The notes: generated from the letters alone by a model not told the origin. A stretch of 64,000 nucleotides of DNA from Clostridium simiarum (GCF_018919175.1 NZ_JAHLQL010000003.1:248001-312000), one strand, 5' to 3'. Positions 7,510-16,507 are shown, counted from the first letter of the stretch. Numbers and translations are program-made.

Positions 7510-9882
7510 TTATTCCATATTATTAATTTCTTTTAAATCTACTTTTTTAACAGCTCCAGCACTTAAGTAAGCAATAGCTGTAGTTACTAAAAGAAGTATA
7601 GTAGGATAAACTATATATACTTCTAATGCCTCTACCTTAAATACAATATTATGAACACCCATTATTGCAAATACTTGACCTGATGTCACAGGTCCAAGGA
7701 ACTTAGATAATATAATTCCTAAAATAATTGCAACTACAAGAACTATACTTATTCTAGCTGATTGCCAAAATCTAATTGAGCTGTTTCTAAAGCCAATACT
7801 TTTTAGCATTGCTATTTCTCCTTTTTCTTTGGTAATGAAAGTTTTCATCATTAAAATTGTAATTAAAGCATTAATGCCTACTACTATTAATACAATTAAA
7901 TTCTTCATAGCATCAAGTTGATCTAAGGTGCTTCCTATATATCTTGAAACATATTCTTGTGAATTTTTAAATGAATAGCTTGGATACTTATCCTTTAATT
8001 TATCTATTAATACTTGTGGATCTACACTTCCCTCAAAATTACCTTGAAAAGGGAATATGATTGCTAAATATTTAAAATCTATATCAGTTTTAGAACTTAA
8101 TCTTACTGATTCACCCATGTTAGTCATACTTTCATATAAACCAGTTACTATTAATTCCTTTTTTTCCTTATCTATTTGCGTATAAATTGTATCTCCAATA
8201 GAAACATTTAACTTTTTAGCTACAGCTTCAGTTATTGCTACTTCATTTTTTAATTCAGGCATCTTACCTTTTAAAACATTGTAATTATTACTATCACTTT
8301 CTTGAGATTGAAATGCCATTAATTGAAGAAGGTTATCCTTGTCGCCAGCATAAAATTTAAGTCTATACATTACTTCCCCATAAATTTTTATGTCTACTCC
8401 ACTATCTTTAAACGACTCCTCAAGGTTTTTCATATCTTTTAAATATTCTTCTTTGTTAGCTCCATTTGTATATTTGTCCATTTTATCCGTTTCAATTAAT
8501 ACATCACTATAATTCAGCCCAAATGCCTTAATAATGTTTCCATCTTTTAAGGTGTTTATTGTGTTTAGAGGAATAATAATTAGAATTGTTCCAATGCAGA
8601 AAGTTAAAATTAAAACTACAAACCTCTTAAGATTACATAAAATATCATTTAAAGCAATAAACATTGGTACTCTAATATTTTTATAATTCTTAAGTTTTAA
8701 CCTTGACTTACCTTTAAAATTCTCACCTGTACTTCCATTTCTAATAGCATCTATTGCAGAAAACCTATTTAACTTTCTTGTACATGTATAGCAGAATAAA
8801 AGAACTATTAAAACTACTAAAATAGAACATGCTATATTAACAAAGATATTTCCAGTGGAAGGTTTCATTAAAATATTTCCTGAGGATTGCTTTAATAATG
8901 TATTACCAAATGGAAAGCTTACTACAAACCCAATTGCTACACCGATTGTTGTTATTGCAAGATATTTTATTAAATAAACTTTTTTAATATCAAACTCTTT
9001 AAGTCCAATGGCCTTCATGACCCCTATCTCTTTAAAATCATCTTGTAGAGTAAAAATTATTGTAAATCTTAAAATTAAAAATGCAATTAAGATAAGGCAA
9101 AGACTTACTATAATTAAAGCTGCTGATGGTAGCATATCCAAAATAAAACTGGTGTTAATAAATGACTTATCAAGATTAATTATTGTATTACTATCTATAC
9201 TTCTAAATTCCTTTTCGAGTGCAATTGTATCCTCTGACATTATATAATAATTATTTATAGCACCTGCTTCTTTACATAATTTGAAAATCTCATAATCTTC
9301 ATCACTTATAAGAAGCCTTTTCATCTCATTCATGGTTGATCCAAAAATAGCATCCTTAGTAAACATCTTTATTGAAAATTCTTTTTTAATATCCCCTATA
9401 GTAATAAGGACTTTATCTCCAACTTCTAAATTATTTTTACTTTTATCAACTAGTGAAAAAGCAATTTCCCCTGACTTTAAAATAACTTCTTCTCCATTAT
9501 CATCAAGTAACTTTCCATACTTCTTTGGTTGTGCTTGAAGTAGAGTTTCTCCAAAAGGTTGAAATTCTTCAACTTTTTTATCTTTCTTTATTTTAATATT
9601 ATCTTTAGAAAGTATTGTGCTTCTATCAATATCGTAAGAATTTATAAGCTTAGATGTATTAATCCAAGTATCAAACTCTCTATTTTCTCCCCTATCATAA
9701 GATGAAATAATGTAGTCTGGTGTTTTAGCCTTATCCATAAAATAATCAACAGACTCTGATATTACAATTAAGTTATTTACACTACTTGCTAAAAATGTTG
9801 TTGCTAATATGATAAATATTAAAAGAATACTATTCATTGATTTCTTTCGCTTTAAATCTTTTTTCAATATTCTAAAAAACAT
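7510..9882 (-). CDS. FtsX-like ABC transporter permease (two FtsX domains)
   Basis: 790 residues. A membrane segment near the N terminus is followed by a ~210-residue extracytoplasmic domain, three to four membrane segments, a second large extracytoplasmic domain (about 445-655) and three C-terminal segments: two FtsX repeats. I start it at the ATG at 9882, which has GAGGGGTAAG just before it, rather than the longer start at 9900. It is first in the operon with its ATPase and the two-component system. Such modules commonly give resistance to, or sensing of, peptide antibiotics (BceAB/VraFG type); this is inference. Confidence 0.85.
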   Translation of the reverse strand: MFFRILKKDLKRKKSMNSILLIFIILATTFLASSVNNLIVISESVDYFMDKAKTPDYIISSYDRGENREFDTWINTSKLINSYDIDRSTILSKDNIKIKKDKKVEEFQPFGETLLQAQPKKYGKLLDDNGEEVILKSGEIAFSLVDKSKNNLEVGDKVLITIGDIKKEFSIKMFTKDAIFGSTMNEMKRLLISDEDYEIFKLCKEAGAINNYYIMSEDTIALEKEFRSIDSNTIINLDKSFINTSFILDMLPSAALIIVSLCLILIAFLILRFTIIFTLQDDFKEIGVMKAIGLKEFDIKKVYLIKYLAITTIGVAIGFVVSFPFGNTLLKQSSGNILMKPSTGNIFVNIACSILVVLIVLLFCYTCTRKLNRFSAIDAIRNGSTGENFKGKSRLKLKNYKNIRVPMFIALNDILCNLKRFVVLILTFCIGTILIIIPLNTINTLKDGNIIKAFGLNYSDVLIETDKMDKYTNGANKEEYLKDMKNLEESFKDSGVDIKIYGEVMYRLKFYAGDKDNLLQLMAFQSQESDSNNYNVLKGKMPELKNEVAITEAVAKKLNVSIGDTIYTQIDKEKKELIVTGLYESMTNMGESVRLSSKTDIDFKYLAIIFPFQGNFEGSVDPQVLIDKLKDKYPSYSFKNSQEYVSRYIGSTLDQLDAMKNLIVLIVVGINALITILMMKTFITKEKGEIAMLKSIGFRNSSIRFWQSARISIVLVVAIILGIILSKFLGPVTSGQVFAIMGVHNIVFKVEALEVYIVYPTILLLVTTAIAYLSAGAVKKVDLKEINNME

Positions 9883-9958
9883 AAATCTTACCCCTCTCAT
9901 AAATTATTTGCTAACCATGAATTTATTATAAATTACTAATTATTAAATAATCCTTAAA

Positions 9959-10007
9959 TAAAATAACAATACACTTACAGTTCATAACTGTAGGCGTATT
10001 GTTATCT
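9959..10007. terminator. Long bidirectional hairpin
   Basis: AATAACAATACACTTACAGT pairs with ACTGTAGGCGTATTGTTAT (with GU and small mismatches), loop around TCATA. It separates the minus-strand DJ-1 gene from the start of the minus-strand FtsX operon. Confidence 0.6.
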
Positions 10008-10070
10008 TAATTAGTTAATGATGTTTTAAAAAATATCTTAGAGGTGAACTTTTCTTTTTTTATTCCTTAT

Positions 10071-10700
10071 TTATTTCATTGAATTCATTAATTCAAAGAA
10101 ATATTTTGGCTCCTGAGTTTTATACAAACTAAACCAAGCCTCTAATGTTTCTGATTTAAGTACATCTAACACTTTCAATACTTGCATAGTAAATTCTAAT
10201 GGTGCTATTCCTGATGCAGTAATTAAGTTTTCATCTGTCACTGCTGATTGAAACTTATAATATTTTTCTCCAATATAATTAGGCACTACCATTTTAAGAT
10301 ACTCTAAATCATTACTTGTATGACTTCTAGAATCTAACAATCCTTTCTTTGCAAGTGCTACTGTTGCTCCACAAATAGCTGCAACTACAGTACCTTGCAT
10401 TAAGGCTTTTTCAGTTTTTTCTAATACAGTATCATGGATTGATTCTGTCCATGTAAATCCACCTGGCAGAACTAAAACATCTGTAGCTTTAAGATTACAT
10501 TCATCAAGAGAGATTTCTGGTAATACTTTTAGTCCTCCCATTGTTGTAATAGGACTTTTATTATTTCCTACCGTAATCACTTGTATCGGTTGTACTCCTT
10601 TTTTAAAATATCTTCCTGAGCTTAATTCTGCAGTTAAATAACCTATTTCCCAGTCTGACATAGTATCAAAAACATAAAGATAAACTTTTTTTGTATTCAT
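10071..10700 (-). CDS. DJ-1/PfpI family protein (type 1 glutamine amidotransferase-like)
   Basis: 209 residues. The nucleophile-elbow Cys is visible in VVAAICGATVALA (about residue 110), an N-terminal acidic residue lies in DTMSDWE, and VLVLPGGFTW precedes the elbow as in the DJ-1/PfpI fold. Members act as chaperones, deglycases, isonitrile hydratases or regulators, so the activity is open. It is monocistronic, with a ribosome site AAAGGAGCG before the ATG. It belongs to the first putative cassette of the accessory region. Confidence 0.85.
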   Translation of the reverse strand: MNTKKVYLYVFDTMSDWEIGYLTAELSSGRYFKKGVQPIQVITVGNNKSPITTMGGLKVLPEISLDECNLKATDVLVLPGGFTWTESIHDTVLEKTEKALMQGTVVAAICGATVALAKKGLLDSRSHTSNDLEYLKMVVPNYIGEKYYKFQSAVTDENLITASGIAPLEFTMQVLKVLDVLKSETLEAWFSLYKTQEPKYFFELMNSMK

Positions 10701-11201
10701 AATATACGCTCCTTTTATATCTACTTTTATATCTTATTTAAAATAACTTTGCTGTTTACATAACTTATTATAAAATAAATAAACTTTTTCTTATCTTTTA
10801 CTGAATCTAATGATTTTTCCATAAAAACAACATACGATAAACGGTCTTTATATCTATTAATATCCATATTAACTTAATTTTTCTAACTAATTATATCCTA
10901 ATAGTAAAAACTGAAAAAGAATGCCCTCTTATTATAGCATTCTTCTTTTTAATCTATCTAATCTTTTATCATATTTGCCATACATTCTCTTATCCGCATT
11001 TAATGCCTATTTTTTGCATATCACCTACTTTAAGTTCACCTAATAAAATCTTTAATTAATATAAAAAAAATACTATACTTAGGTGAGTGGCTAAATATTT
11101 AATTTAACTTACAGGAATTTATTCATTGGAATCAATATGACAATGAGTTTCCTTATAATTAATACCTACAAATAGAAAATACTAGATTGGAGAGTTTATA
11201 T
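10701..11201. other. 500-base intergenic region with one hairpin
   Basis: AT-rich gap. The only clear structure is a hairpin at 10914-10950 (AAAAAGAATGC paired with GCATTCTTCTTTTT), which looks like a plus-strand terminator although no gene precedes it on that strand. It may be a remnant or the end of an untranslated RNA. The last 100 bases presumably hold the promoter of the DUF4317 gene. Confidence 0.5.
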
Positions 11202-12575
11202 ATGAGAAAAAAAGATATACTTGAGTTAAAAAAACGTTTAAAGAAAGATCATTGCACCTTCACTAAAATGTGTGGTTGCTATGTTAATGGAGAAAAGCAT
11301 ATTATTTTAAAATTTAGAGAAACCTTTCTAAATTTAGATGAGGATGAATACTTTAAATACTTAGAAATTGCTAAAAAAGTACTATCTGGAACCATTGGAA
11401 ATAATATTTTAGAACTTAACTTTCCAACTAATGAAGATCTCATAAATGAAAAACAAATTTCTCTTATGCAGCTTAAAAACAGTCAATTAAAGAATGATGC
11501 TCTTCTTGATGATTTTTATAAATTCATTATAGATAGTTATGATTATACTGGTAATTTTTTAATACTTATTTTTCATGATGCCTATGATGTTATTACTAAA
11601 ACCGCTGATAATGCAAAAATAGATGAATCTGAAGAAGTATATGAATATCTGCTATGTGCAATATGTCCTGTTTCACTTTCAGGTCCTGGTCTTAGATACT
11701 TTGAAGAAGAAAATAAAATAAAAGCACGTATTAGAGATTGGGTGGTTGATGCCCCAACTAATGGCTTTGTATTTCCTGCTTTTATTGATCGTAGTTCAGA
11801 TGTTAACTCTATTATGTATTACACAAAAAATGCAAAGGATACACATCCTGAATTAATGGAAAATGCTTTAGGTTGTTATTCAAAACAGACTGCTACTATA
11901 CAAAAAGAAACATTTCAATCAATTATTAAAGATTCTTTTAGTGCTGATGAAAAGAAAGCTGATAAAATTTTTATGGAAGTGCAAGAAAACCTAAATACTA
12001 TGATAGAAGAATATAATTCTATATATGACGATACAGATTGTGAACCTATAACTTTAACAAAGAAGGATATACAAAACCTTTTAATAGATAGTGGGGTTCC
12101 TGAAGAAATTACTACAAAGATTGAAAAATCCTATGTAGAAAACTTTGGTGAAGACCTTCCTTTAGCAGAAAATTTAATTGACCCAAAGACACTTAAAGCA
12201 AATGAGCAAAGAAAAAAGGAAGAACGCCTTGAAAAACAAGTAGAAATACTTCAAACTAAACTTGAACAATTTAAACAAGAAACAGCTGTGGATAATGAAG
12301 CTAACCTGCCTACAGAAGTTAATGATGATAATGTGCTTTTAGAAGAAGCTTCAGAAACTGATTTAGATGAAAGTTTAGAGACTAATTTAGAAGAAACTCA
12401 GGATACAAATTCAGAAGATAATAAGGTTACTCCTAACTATGACGTTATACTTCAAGTAAAGCCTGAAAAAATATCTGAAATAAAATCTCAAATAATTGAT
12501 GGGCAAAAATGCATAGTTATTCCTATTAATGAAAATGAACAAGCTACAGTTAATGGCTTAGATGATTTAATTTAA
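11202..12575 (+). CDS. DUF4317 domain-containing protein
   Basis: 457 residues. The opening MRKKDILELKKRLKKD and the segments GCYVNGEKHIILKF and GLRYFEEENKIKARIRDW are as in DUF4317 proteins. The last ~120 residues are a charged coiled coil (about 330-375) and a Glu/Asp-rich low-complexity linker. ATG at 11202 is preceded by TTGGAGAG, so the upstream TTG at 11187 is not needed. No membrane segments. Function unknown. It is flanked on both sides by terminator hairpins and so is transcribed alone. Confidence 0.75.
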   Translation: MRKKDILELKKRLKKDHCTFTKMCGCYVNGEKHIILKFRETFLNLDEDEYFKYLEIAKKVLSGTIGNNILELNFPTNEDLINEKQISLMQLKNSQLKNDALLDDFYKFIIDSYDYTGNFLILIFHDAYDVITKTADNAKIDESEEVYEYLLCAICPVSLSGPGLRYFEEENKIKARIRDWVVDAPTNGFVFPAFIDRSSDVNSIMYYTKNAKDTHPELMENALGCYSKQTATIQKETFQSIIKDSFSADEKKADKIFMEVQENLNTMIEEYNSIYDDTDCEPITLTKKDIQNLLIDSGVPEEITTKIEKSYVENFGEDLPLAENLIDPKTLKANEQRKKEERLEKQVEILQTKLEQFKQETAVDNEANLPTEVNDDNVLLEEASETDLDESLETNLEETQDTNSEDNKVTPNYDVILQVKPEKISEIKSQIIDGQKCIVIPINENEQATVNGLDDLI

Positions 12576-12592
12576 ATTATACAAATTAATAA

Positions 12593-12640
12593 AGAAAAAT
12601 AGCAACTCTCAAAAATAAAGTTTGCTATTTTCTTTACCCT
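12593..12640 (+). terminator. Terminator after DUF4317 gene
   Basis: AAAGAAAAATAGCAA and TTTGCTATTTTCTTT form a long AT-rich stem about 15 bases after the stop codon. Confidence 0.7.
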
Positions 12641-12699
12641 TTTTTATTTATTAAAACTGTAGCTATATAATGTTCTTAACTTTCCTCACAAATTAATAC

Positions 12700-13185
12700 T
12701 TATTTATCATGTTTCGTTTTCAGCTTAATTGGTATAAATGTTTCCATCTGTGCCCATCCTTGTGCTTTGATAATATCCTGAGGAGTAATAATATGTCCCA
12801 TACTATAGTGGTTATTGCGTTCATCTAATTCAAATAATTCCGATTTACTAATGTATTCTATAGCCTCATTATACAATTTACTGCCCATTTCTTCATCGCC
12901 GTCTCTATATGTGTAAGTAAGATAATATCCACCCTCAAAGTCAACTACATCGTTACCACCGCTATCCATGTCCTCATTTAGCGCCCACCACCAAACCATA
13001 CCTTGTTCTACAGGATCAAAAAATAAAAAATCTCGTGGCATAAAACTATCTCGTGGTAATGGCTTAATATCAGAAAAATATGCATCAAACTTTCCTAATA
13101 TTCCTTCTGCAGAAAAGTCAAAATTTTTATCAACCCCTGATGAAGCAGCTTTAAACGGTGGTAATGAAATAATTCTAAATTCCAT
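12700..13185 (-). CDS. GyrI-like/AraC effector-binding domain protein
   Basis: 161 residues starting at the ATG at 13185, which follows AAAGGGGATGAG; longer starts are possible. The whole length looks like a stand-alone effector-binding (GyrI/SOUL-like) domain: MEFRIISLPPFKAAS... opening, an acidic DGDEEMGSKLYNEAIEYI helix and a C-terminal METFIPIKLK strand, the usual end of these domains. No DNA-binding helix-turn-helix is present. Such solo domains bind lipophilic cations or act as hydrolases of adducts. A related domain fused to an HTH occurs at 21097-21792. Confidence 0.65.
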   Translation of the reverse strand: MEFRIISLPPFKAASSGVDKNFDFSAEGILGKFDAYFSDIKPLPRDSFMPRDFLFFDPVEQGMVWWWALNEDMDSGGNDVVDFEGGYYLTYTYRDGDEEMGSKLYNEAIEYISKSELFELDERNNHYSMGHIITPQDIIKAQGWAQMETFIPIKLKTKHDK

Positions 13186-13295
13186 AATCTCATCCCCTTT
13201 TATATATTCCAATAATTTCATTTTATTTAATTATAACATATACCTTAGTCTCAATATACTTTTATTGTAATTTAAATGAAAAATGTTAAATATAA

Positions 13296-13345
13296 TATCT
13301 CCTATATTACTTACCTCTTCTATGAAGGTAGGTGATACTTAATGA
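13296..13345 (+). promoter_or_regulatory. Hairpin masking the ribosome binding site of the small toxin ORF
   Basis: TTACCT and AGGTAG pair around a short loop at about 13310-13332, placing part of the Shine-Dalgarno AGGTAGGTG in the 3' arm. Structure over the ribosome site is a common feature of type I toxin mRNAs. Confidence 0.4.
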
Positions 13346-13473
13346 GTAATGACGTTTTAATGTTACTATTTCAGGCAGGGTTATTTTTACTAGCACTATT
13401 AACGTTTATAGTGTTACTTATTGATAAAATATCAAAAATAGTAGTCCCACAACGTATTAACATCAATATTTAA
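13342..13473 (+). CDS. Small holin-like toxin candidate (43 aa)
   Basis: 43 residues, one hydrophobic helix: MSNDVLMLLFQAG, LFLLALLTFIVLLIDKI, then a basic tail ending VPQRINI. Size, an N-terminal acidic residue, a single membrane span and a DKIxK-type junction match the putative holin-like toxin group related to TxpA-type type I toxins. AGGTAGGTGAT precedes the ATG. The stop is followed within a few bases by att repeat copy B. An antisense antitoxin RNA would be expected on the minus strand, but I could not identify a convincing promoter for it. Confidence 0.55.
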   Translation: MSNDVLMLLFQAGLFLLALLTFIVLLIDKISKIVVPQRININI

Positions 13474-13476
13474 AAT

Positions 13477-13557
13477 CTTACTTGTGATACAATATTTTCA
13501 CTTGTAAAATAGCCTTAACCAAGTTACATCAATGGTTAAGGCTAAAAACCTCATTTA
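13477..13557 (+). repeat. att repeat, copy B (left arm only)
   Basis: Matches the left part of copies D, E and G: CTTACTTGTGATACAATATT, then a perfect 12-bp hairpin TAGCCTTAACCA / TGGTTAAGGCTA (13510-13544), then AAAAACCTCATTTA. Similarity stops there: the rlmH-like core and right flank are missing. It is a truncated junction between the first and second gene groups. Confidence 0.7.
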
Positions 13558-13633
13558 ATTTACTCAAATTCTTGTATTGAAAACAATATTATAAAGCTGT
13601 TTAAACTCTTAATGTTTATTTATAAATTTTAAA

Positions 13634-14380
13634 TCACTCCCATCTAAAAAACTTAATAGCTACCCCAATACATATCACAGCAAGTATACTTACAACGAAA
13701 ATTGGTAGTATTGCATTATCTATGCTTAAATTAAGTGATGCACTTTTTAAAAGCTTTATCCCCTGAGTTAATGGTAAGATATCTGCCACTTTTTGAAGCG
13801 CTGTTGGCATAACCTCATAGGGTAATGTTGCTCCTGAAAATATAAGCATAGGAAAGTATAGAATACTGGCGATAATACCTGCCATTTTAATATTTTTCGC
13901 TATTCCCCCCACCATAAATCCAATGCTGAACATCGATATCATTACTAATATATATGCTCCTAAAAAGTTTATCCATGAACCTCCAAATTGAAACTTGAAA
14001 AATATTTTTGCGATTAAATAAACAAGAATTAATGAAACAATGGCATATAAAGCATATATTACTCCTTGAACTACTAAAATCATAGACGGGCTAACTGGTG
14101 TTACTTTAAATCTTTTTAATATCTTTCTGTGACGATACTCAGATAATACTAATGGTAACCCCATGACACCACCTGCACATATTGCAATGGTTGATACAGG
14201 TGCAAAGGATTGTTCCATGAATGTAAAATTTGCTCCAGGAAATGCTGGTTTATTGCCATAAATAGCACCTAAAATAACGGTTACCAAAACTGGCATACAG
14301 ATTGCAAAGATGAACATATCCAAGCCTCTTATCGATAACTTTAATTCAGTTTTTAACATTGTTTTAAATACTTTCATCAT
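13634..14380 (-). CDS. ABC-2 type transporter permease
   Basis: 248 residues with six predicted membrane segments and the ABC-2 pattern (LPLVLSEYRHRKILKRFKVTP in the cytoplasmic loop, then VQGVIYALYAIVSLILVYL). It overlaps its ATPase by 17 bases and would form the membrane half of a drug or peptide exporter. AAGGAGGAGTTGG precedes the two adjacent ATG codons. Confidence 0.88.
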   Translation of the reverse strand: MMKVFKTMLKTELKLSIRGLDMFIFAICMPVLVTVILGAIYGNKPAFPGANFTFMEQSFAPVSTIAICAGGVMGLPLVLSEYRHRKILKRFKVTPVSPSMILVVQGVIYALYAIVSLILVYLIAKIFFKFQFGGSWINFLGAYILVMISMFSIGFMVGGIAKNIKMAGIIASILYFPMLIFSGATLPYEVMPTALQKVADILPLTQGIKLLKSASLNLSIDNAILPIFVVSILAVICIGVAIKFFRWE

Positions 14381-15095
14381 CCAACTCCTCCTTATCTATA
14401 AACCATAAATAAGCATCCTCAAATTTTTCATATGGGCTCAGTGCCACTGCTTCTTCAACTGTTCCATAAAAATCTATTACTCCATTTTTTAAAATACATA
14501 TTTTATCGCACAGAACTTCAACCTCATCCATGAAATGAGATGTTAAAAAGATTGTAAGACCTTGCTTCTTTAAGTTTAATAAACACTTCCACACATCTCT
14601 TCTAGCCTTTACATCTAGTCCTGTTGTAAGCTCGTCTAAGAATACTACCTCTGGATTCGGAATTAACGCTAGTATAATAAATAATCGTTGCTTTTCACCT
14701 CCAGATAGTTCACTTACTAGATTTTTAACCTTATCTTGAAGTTCAAATTGCTCTAATAATTCATTGCAATCTAATGGATTTTTATAAAGAACTTCAGTTA
14801 TTTCACACAACTCTTTCACTGTAATCTTATCTTGATAATTAGATTCTTGAAACTGAACCCCAACTTTCTGAAATAGCTGTTTTCTTTCTTTTTGAGGATT
14901 CATACCTAGGATAGATACCTGCCCACCATCAAAATTCTTTGTACCTAAAATACACTCTATGGTAGTACTCTTCCCTGCCCCATTGGCCCCGAGCAATCCA
15001 AATACCTCACCTTTTTTTACCGTTAAACTAACATCCTTAACCACTTGAACATCCCCATAGGATTTATAAAGATTATGAACTTTTATTACTTCCAT
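14364..15095 (-). CDS. ABC transporter ATP-binding protein (drug exporter type)
   Basis: 243 residues: Walker A LLGANGAGKST, Q-loop VGVQFQESNY, signature ELSGGEKQR, Walker B VVFLDELTTGLD and H-loop TSHFMDE. This is the DrrA/CcmA class that pairs with ABC-2 permeases. It is cotranslated with the permease and follows the MerR gene on the same strand. Its promoter carries a MerR-type operator (15120-15150). Confidence 0.9.
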   Translation of the reverse strand: MEVIKVHNLYKSYGDVQVVKDVSLTVKKGEVFGLLGANGAGKSTTIECILGTKNFDGGQVSILGMNPQKERKQLFQKVGVQFQESNYQDKITVKELCEITEVLYKNPLDCNELLEQFELQDKVKNLVSELSGGEKQRLFIILALIPNPEVVFLDELTTGLDVKARRDVWKCLLNLKKQGLTIFLTSHFMDEVEVLCDKICILKNGVIDFYGTVEEAVALSPYEKFEDAYLWFIDKEELDDESI

Positions 15096-15119
15096 GTGCT
15101 ATTCCCTCCTTTTGATAAA

Positions 15120-15150
15120 AGAATAACACCATCACAAAGTCTGGTGTTAA
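15120..15150 (-). promoter_or_regulatory. MerR-type promoter/operator of the ABC exporter
   Basis: Read on the minus strand: -35 TTAACA (15150-15145), a 19-bp spacer, -10 TATTCT (15125-15120). The spacer holds the inverted repeat AACACCA/TGGTGTT (15125-15131 and 15142-15148). A 19-bp spacer with a dyad inside is the hallmark of MerR-activated promoters. The same layout lies before merR itself (15935-15965). Confidence 0.6.
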
Positions 15151-15911
15151 ACTGTAGAGTTTGTATTAAATTCGTTTTTCATAAATTCTAATTGCTTCAG
15201 TATACTATTTGCATTTTTTTCTGCATCACTTAAGGAAGTAAGAAGCTTATCACATGCTGTAACAATATCCTCATCCTCTTTTGGTTTATTGATTACCTCT
15301 TTAATATCAATTTCCTTACTTTCTGATATGGCATTAATCATTCTTAAAATCGCTGAAAGGGAATAGTTAGCACAACGTAAGGTACGTATTATTTTTAACC
15401 TATTAATATCATTTTCAGTATAAACTCGGTATCCATTCTTCTTTCTCTTAACAGTAAGTAAACCATTCATCTCCCAATTTCTTAATGTGTCAATTGTCAC
15501 TCCAAGATAGTCTGCGGTTTGCTTTCTTGTAAAAAATATACAGTTTTCTTTAGTATCTATCCCTAATAAAAACCTCTTTGAAAGTTCTATGGCTTCCTCT
15601 GCATTTTTTCGTTCTTGCTTTATCTGGTTTATATAATCATTTGTACAGTTAATTGCTTCTTGAAGCTCCCCTTTGGCAGATAACTTAACAACATTGATTA
15701 TCTTCTTTCTAAGCCCATTTTGTAGAACCTCTACTTTAAAGGCAGTTCTAGCAAGGTTAAACTGCTCTATATGATAGTCAGTAAATACTCTATAACCATT
15801 TGCTAATCTATCCACCTTTGGTATTAATTCAAGCTTTTCGTACAAACGTACAGTGTTGGAATGTACCCCAACTCTTTTAGCTACTTCTGATGTTTTATAT
15901 ATCTTGTCCAT
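15147..15911 (-). CDS. MerR-family regulator with two MerR HTH domains
   Basis: 254 residues. A first winged-helix HTH (IYKTSEVAKRVGVHSNTVR, about 4-70) is followed by a coiled-coil stretch (about 75-115), then a second complete MerR HTH (TRKQTADYLGVTIDTLRNW, about 126-195) and another short helical tail. Ordinary MerR proteins have one HTH. The two adjacent promoters with matching 19-bp-spacer dyads are its probable targets, so it should autoregulate and control the ABC-2 exporter. The ligand is unknown; no metal-binding Cys cluster is visible. Confidence 0.85.
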   Translation of the reverse strand: MDKIYKTSEVAKRVGVHSNTVRLYEKLELIPKVDRLANGYRVFTDYHIEQFNLARTAFKVEVLQNGLRKKIINVVKLSAKGELQEAINCTNDYINQIKQERKNAEEAIELSKRFLLGIDTKENCIFFTRKQTADYLGVTIDTLRNWEMNGLLTVKRKKNGYRVYTENDINRLKIIRTLRCANYSLSAILRMINAISESKEIDIKEVINKPKEDEDIVTACDKLLTSLSDAEKNANSILKQLEFMKNEFNTNSTV

Positions 15912-15934
15912 ACTATTTGCACCTCCATGCTATT

Positions 15935-15965
15935 ATCATAACACTGATTAAAAGTCTGGTGATAT
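15935..15965 (-). promoter_or_regulatory. MerR-type promoter/operator of the merR gene
   Basis: Minus strand: -35 ATATCA (15965-15960), 19-bp spacer, -10 TATGAT (15940-15935). The spacer begins CCAGACTTT and ends GTGT exactly as in the exporter promoter at 15120-15150, with partial dyad symmetry (ACAC/GTGA). Confidence 0.55.
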
Positions 15966-16142
15966 AATAGAGAGTTCTCTTTGTTTCTTGTTGAATTTTT
16001 AAAAAGTTTATATCTTTCATACTTTTTACCTTGTGTACTTTTTCAATAGCTAGCTTTAAGACTTATCTTTCATATACAATTAAGGACATCATCTTCTACT
16101 TCATTTAAGTTTTAAAAAATTTACTCAACTTTATATTTTTTA

Positions 16143-16171
16143 TTGACTTATAAGTTTTGATAGTATATACT
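16143..16171 (+). promoter_or_regulatory. Promoter for the leader of the ABC importer operon
   Basis: -35 TTGACT (16143-16148), 17-bp spacer, -10 TATACT (16166-16171). Transcription would begin near 16178, giving a ~390-base leader that holds the small ORF, the alternative hairpins and three terminators. The preceding ~170 bases back to merR show nothing else. Confidence 0.6.
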
Positions 16172-16234
16172 CTATATTAAATTAAAAATGAACGTCAAAT
16201 ATTATTAATAAAAAAATAGAACTGGAGGGTAATT

Positions 16235-16291
16235 ATGAATACTTTAATAAACAAACAAGCAGGATTTAGTTTTTATAGCCAATTTATATAG
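16235..16291 (+). CDS. Leader peptide candidate (18 aa)
   Basis: Encodes MNTLINKQAGFSFYSQFI with a strong ribosome site (GGAGGG, 6 bases upstream). Its last codons form one arm of a stem (TATAGCCAA 16274-16282 with TTGGCTATA 16379-16387), and its stop codon touches strand A of the attenuator. Its size, its position and the overlap with alternative RNA structures suggest a regulatory leader peptide. The codons FSFYSQF are aromatic-rich; no tryptophan codon is present. Confidence 0.5.
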   Translation: MNTLINKQAGFSFYSQFI

Positions 16292-16387
16292 GGTTTGTAT
16301 CACGTTACAAATTTGATTAAATTTTAACATGGATACAAACCCCTTAGGACTTACTGATGATTAGGGATTGTATCTGTGTTGGCTATA
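16274..16387 (+). ncRNA. Attenuator-like RNA with mutually exclusive hairpins
   Basis: Strand A GGGTTTGTATC (16291-16301) pairs perfectly with strand B GATACAAACCC (16332-16342). Strand C GGGATTGTATC (16364-16374) is a near copy of A and can pair with B instead, with one mismatch. ATCTGTGT, starting at 16372 just within C, can also pair with the left arm of the downstream terminators (ACGCAGAT and ACACAGAT), making it a candidate antiterminator. A ribosome at the leader-peptide stop would cover strand A. The layout is seen in sequence; the mechanism is inferred. It does not match a T-box or any riboswitch class I know. Confidence 0.5.
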
Positions 16388-16420
16388 TTGTTTATAATGT
16401 TATTCATTATTACCATTTAT

Positions 16421-16454
16421 AAAGTCACGCAGATTATACTGTGTGGCTTTTTTA
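16421..16454 (+). terminator. Tandem terminator 1 of the importer leader
   Basis: AAAGTCACGCAG pairs with CTGTGTGGCTTT (GU pairs), loop ATTATA, then a T run. Confidence 0.7.
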
Positions 16455-16465
16455 TATTCAGAAAT

Positions 16466-16498
16466 TAACCACATGGATTATACTGTGTGTTTTTTTTA
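16466..16498 (+). terminator. Tandem terminator 2 of the importer leader (weaker copy)
   Basis: ACCACATGGATTATACTGTG then TGT and eight Ts. It is the same unit as terminators 1 and 3 with a less complete stem. Confidence 0.6.
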
Positions 16499-16507
16499 TA
16501 TTAAAGA

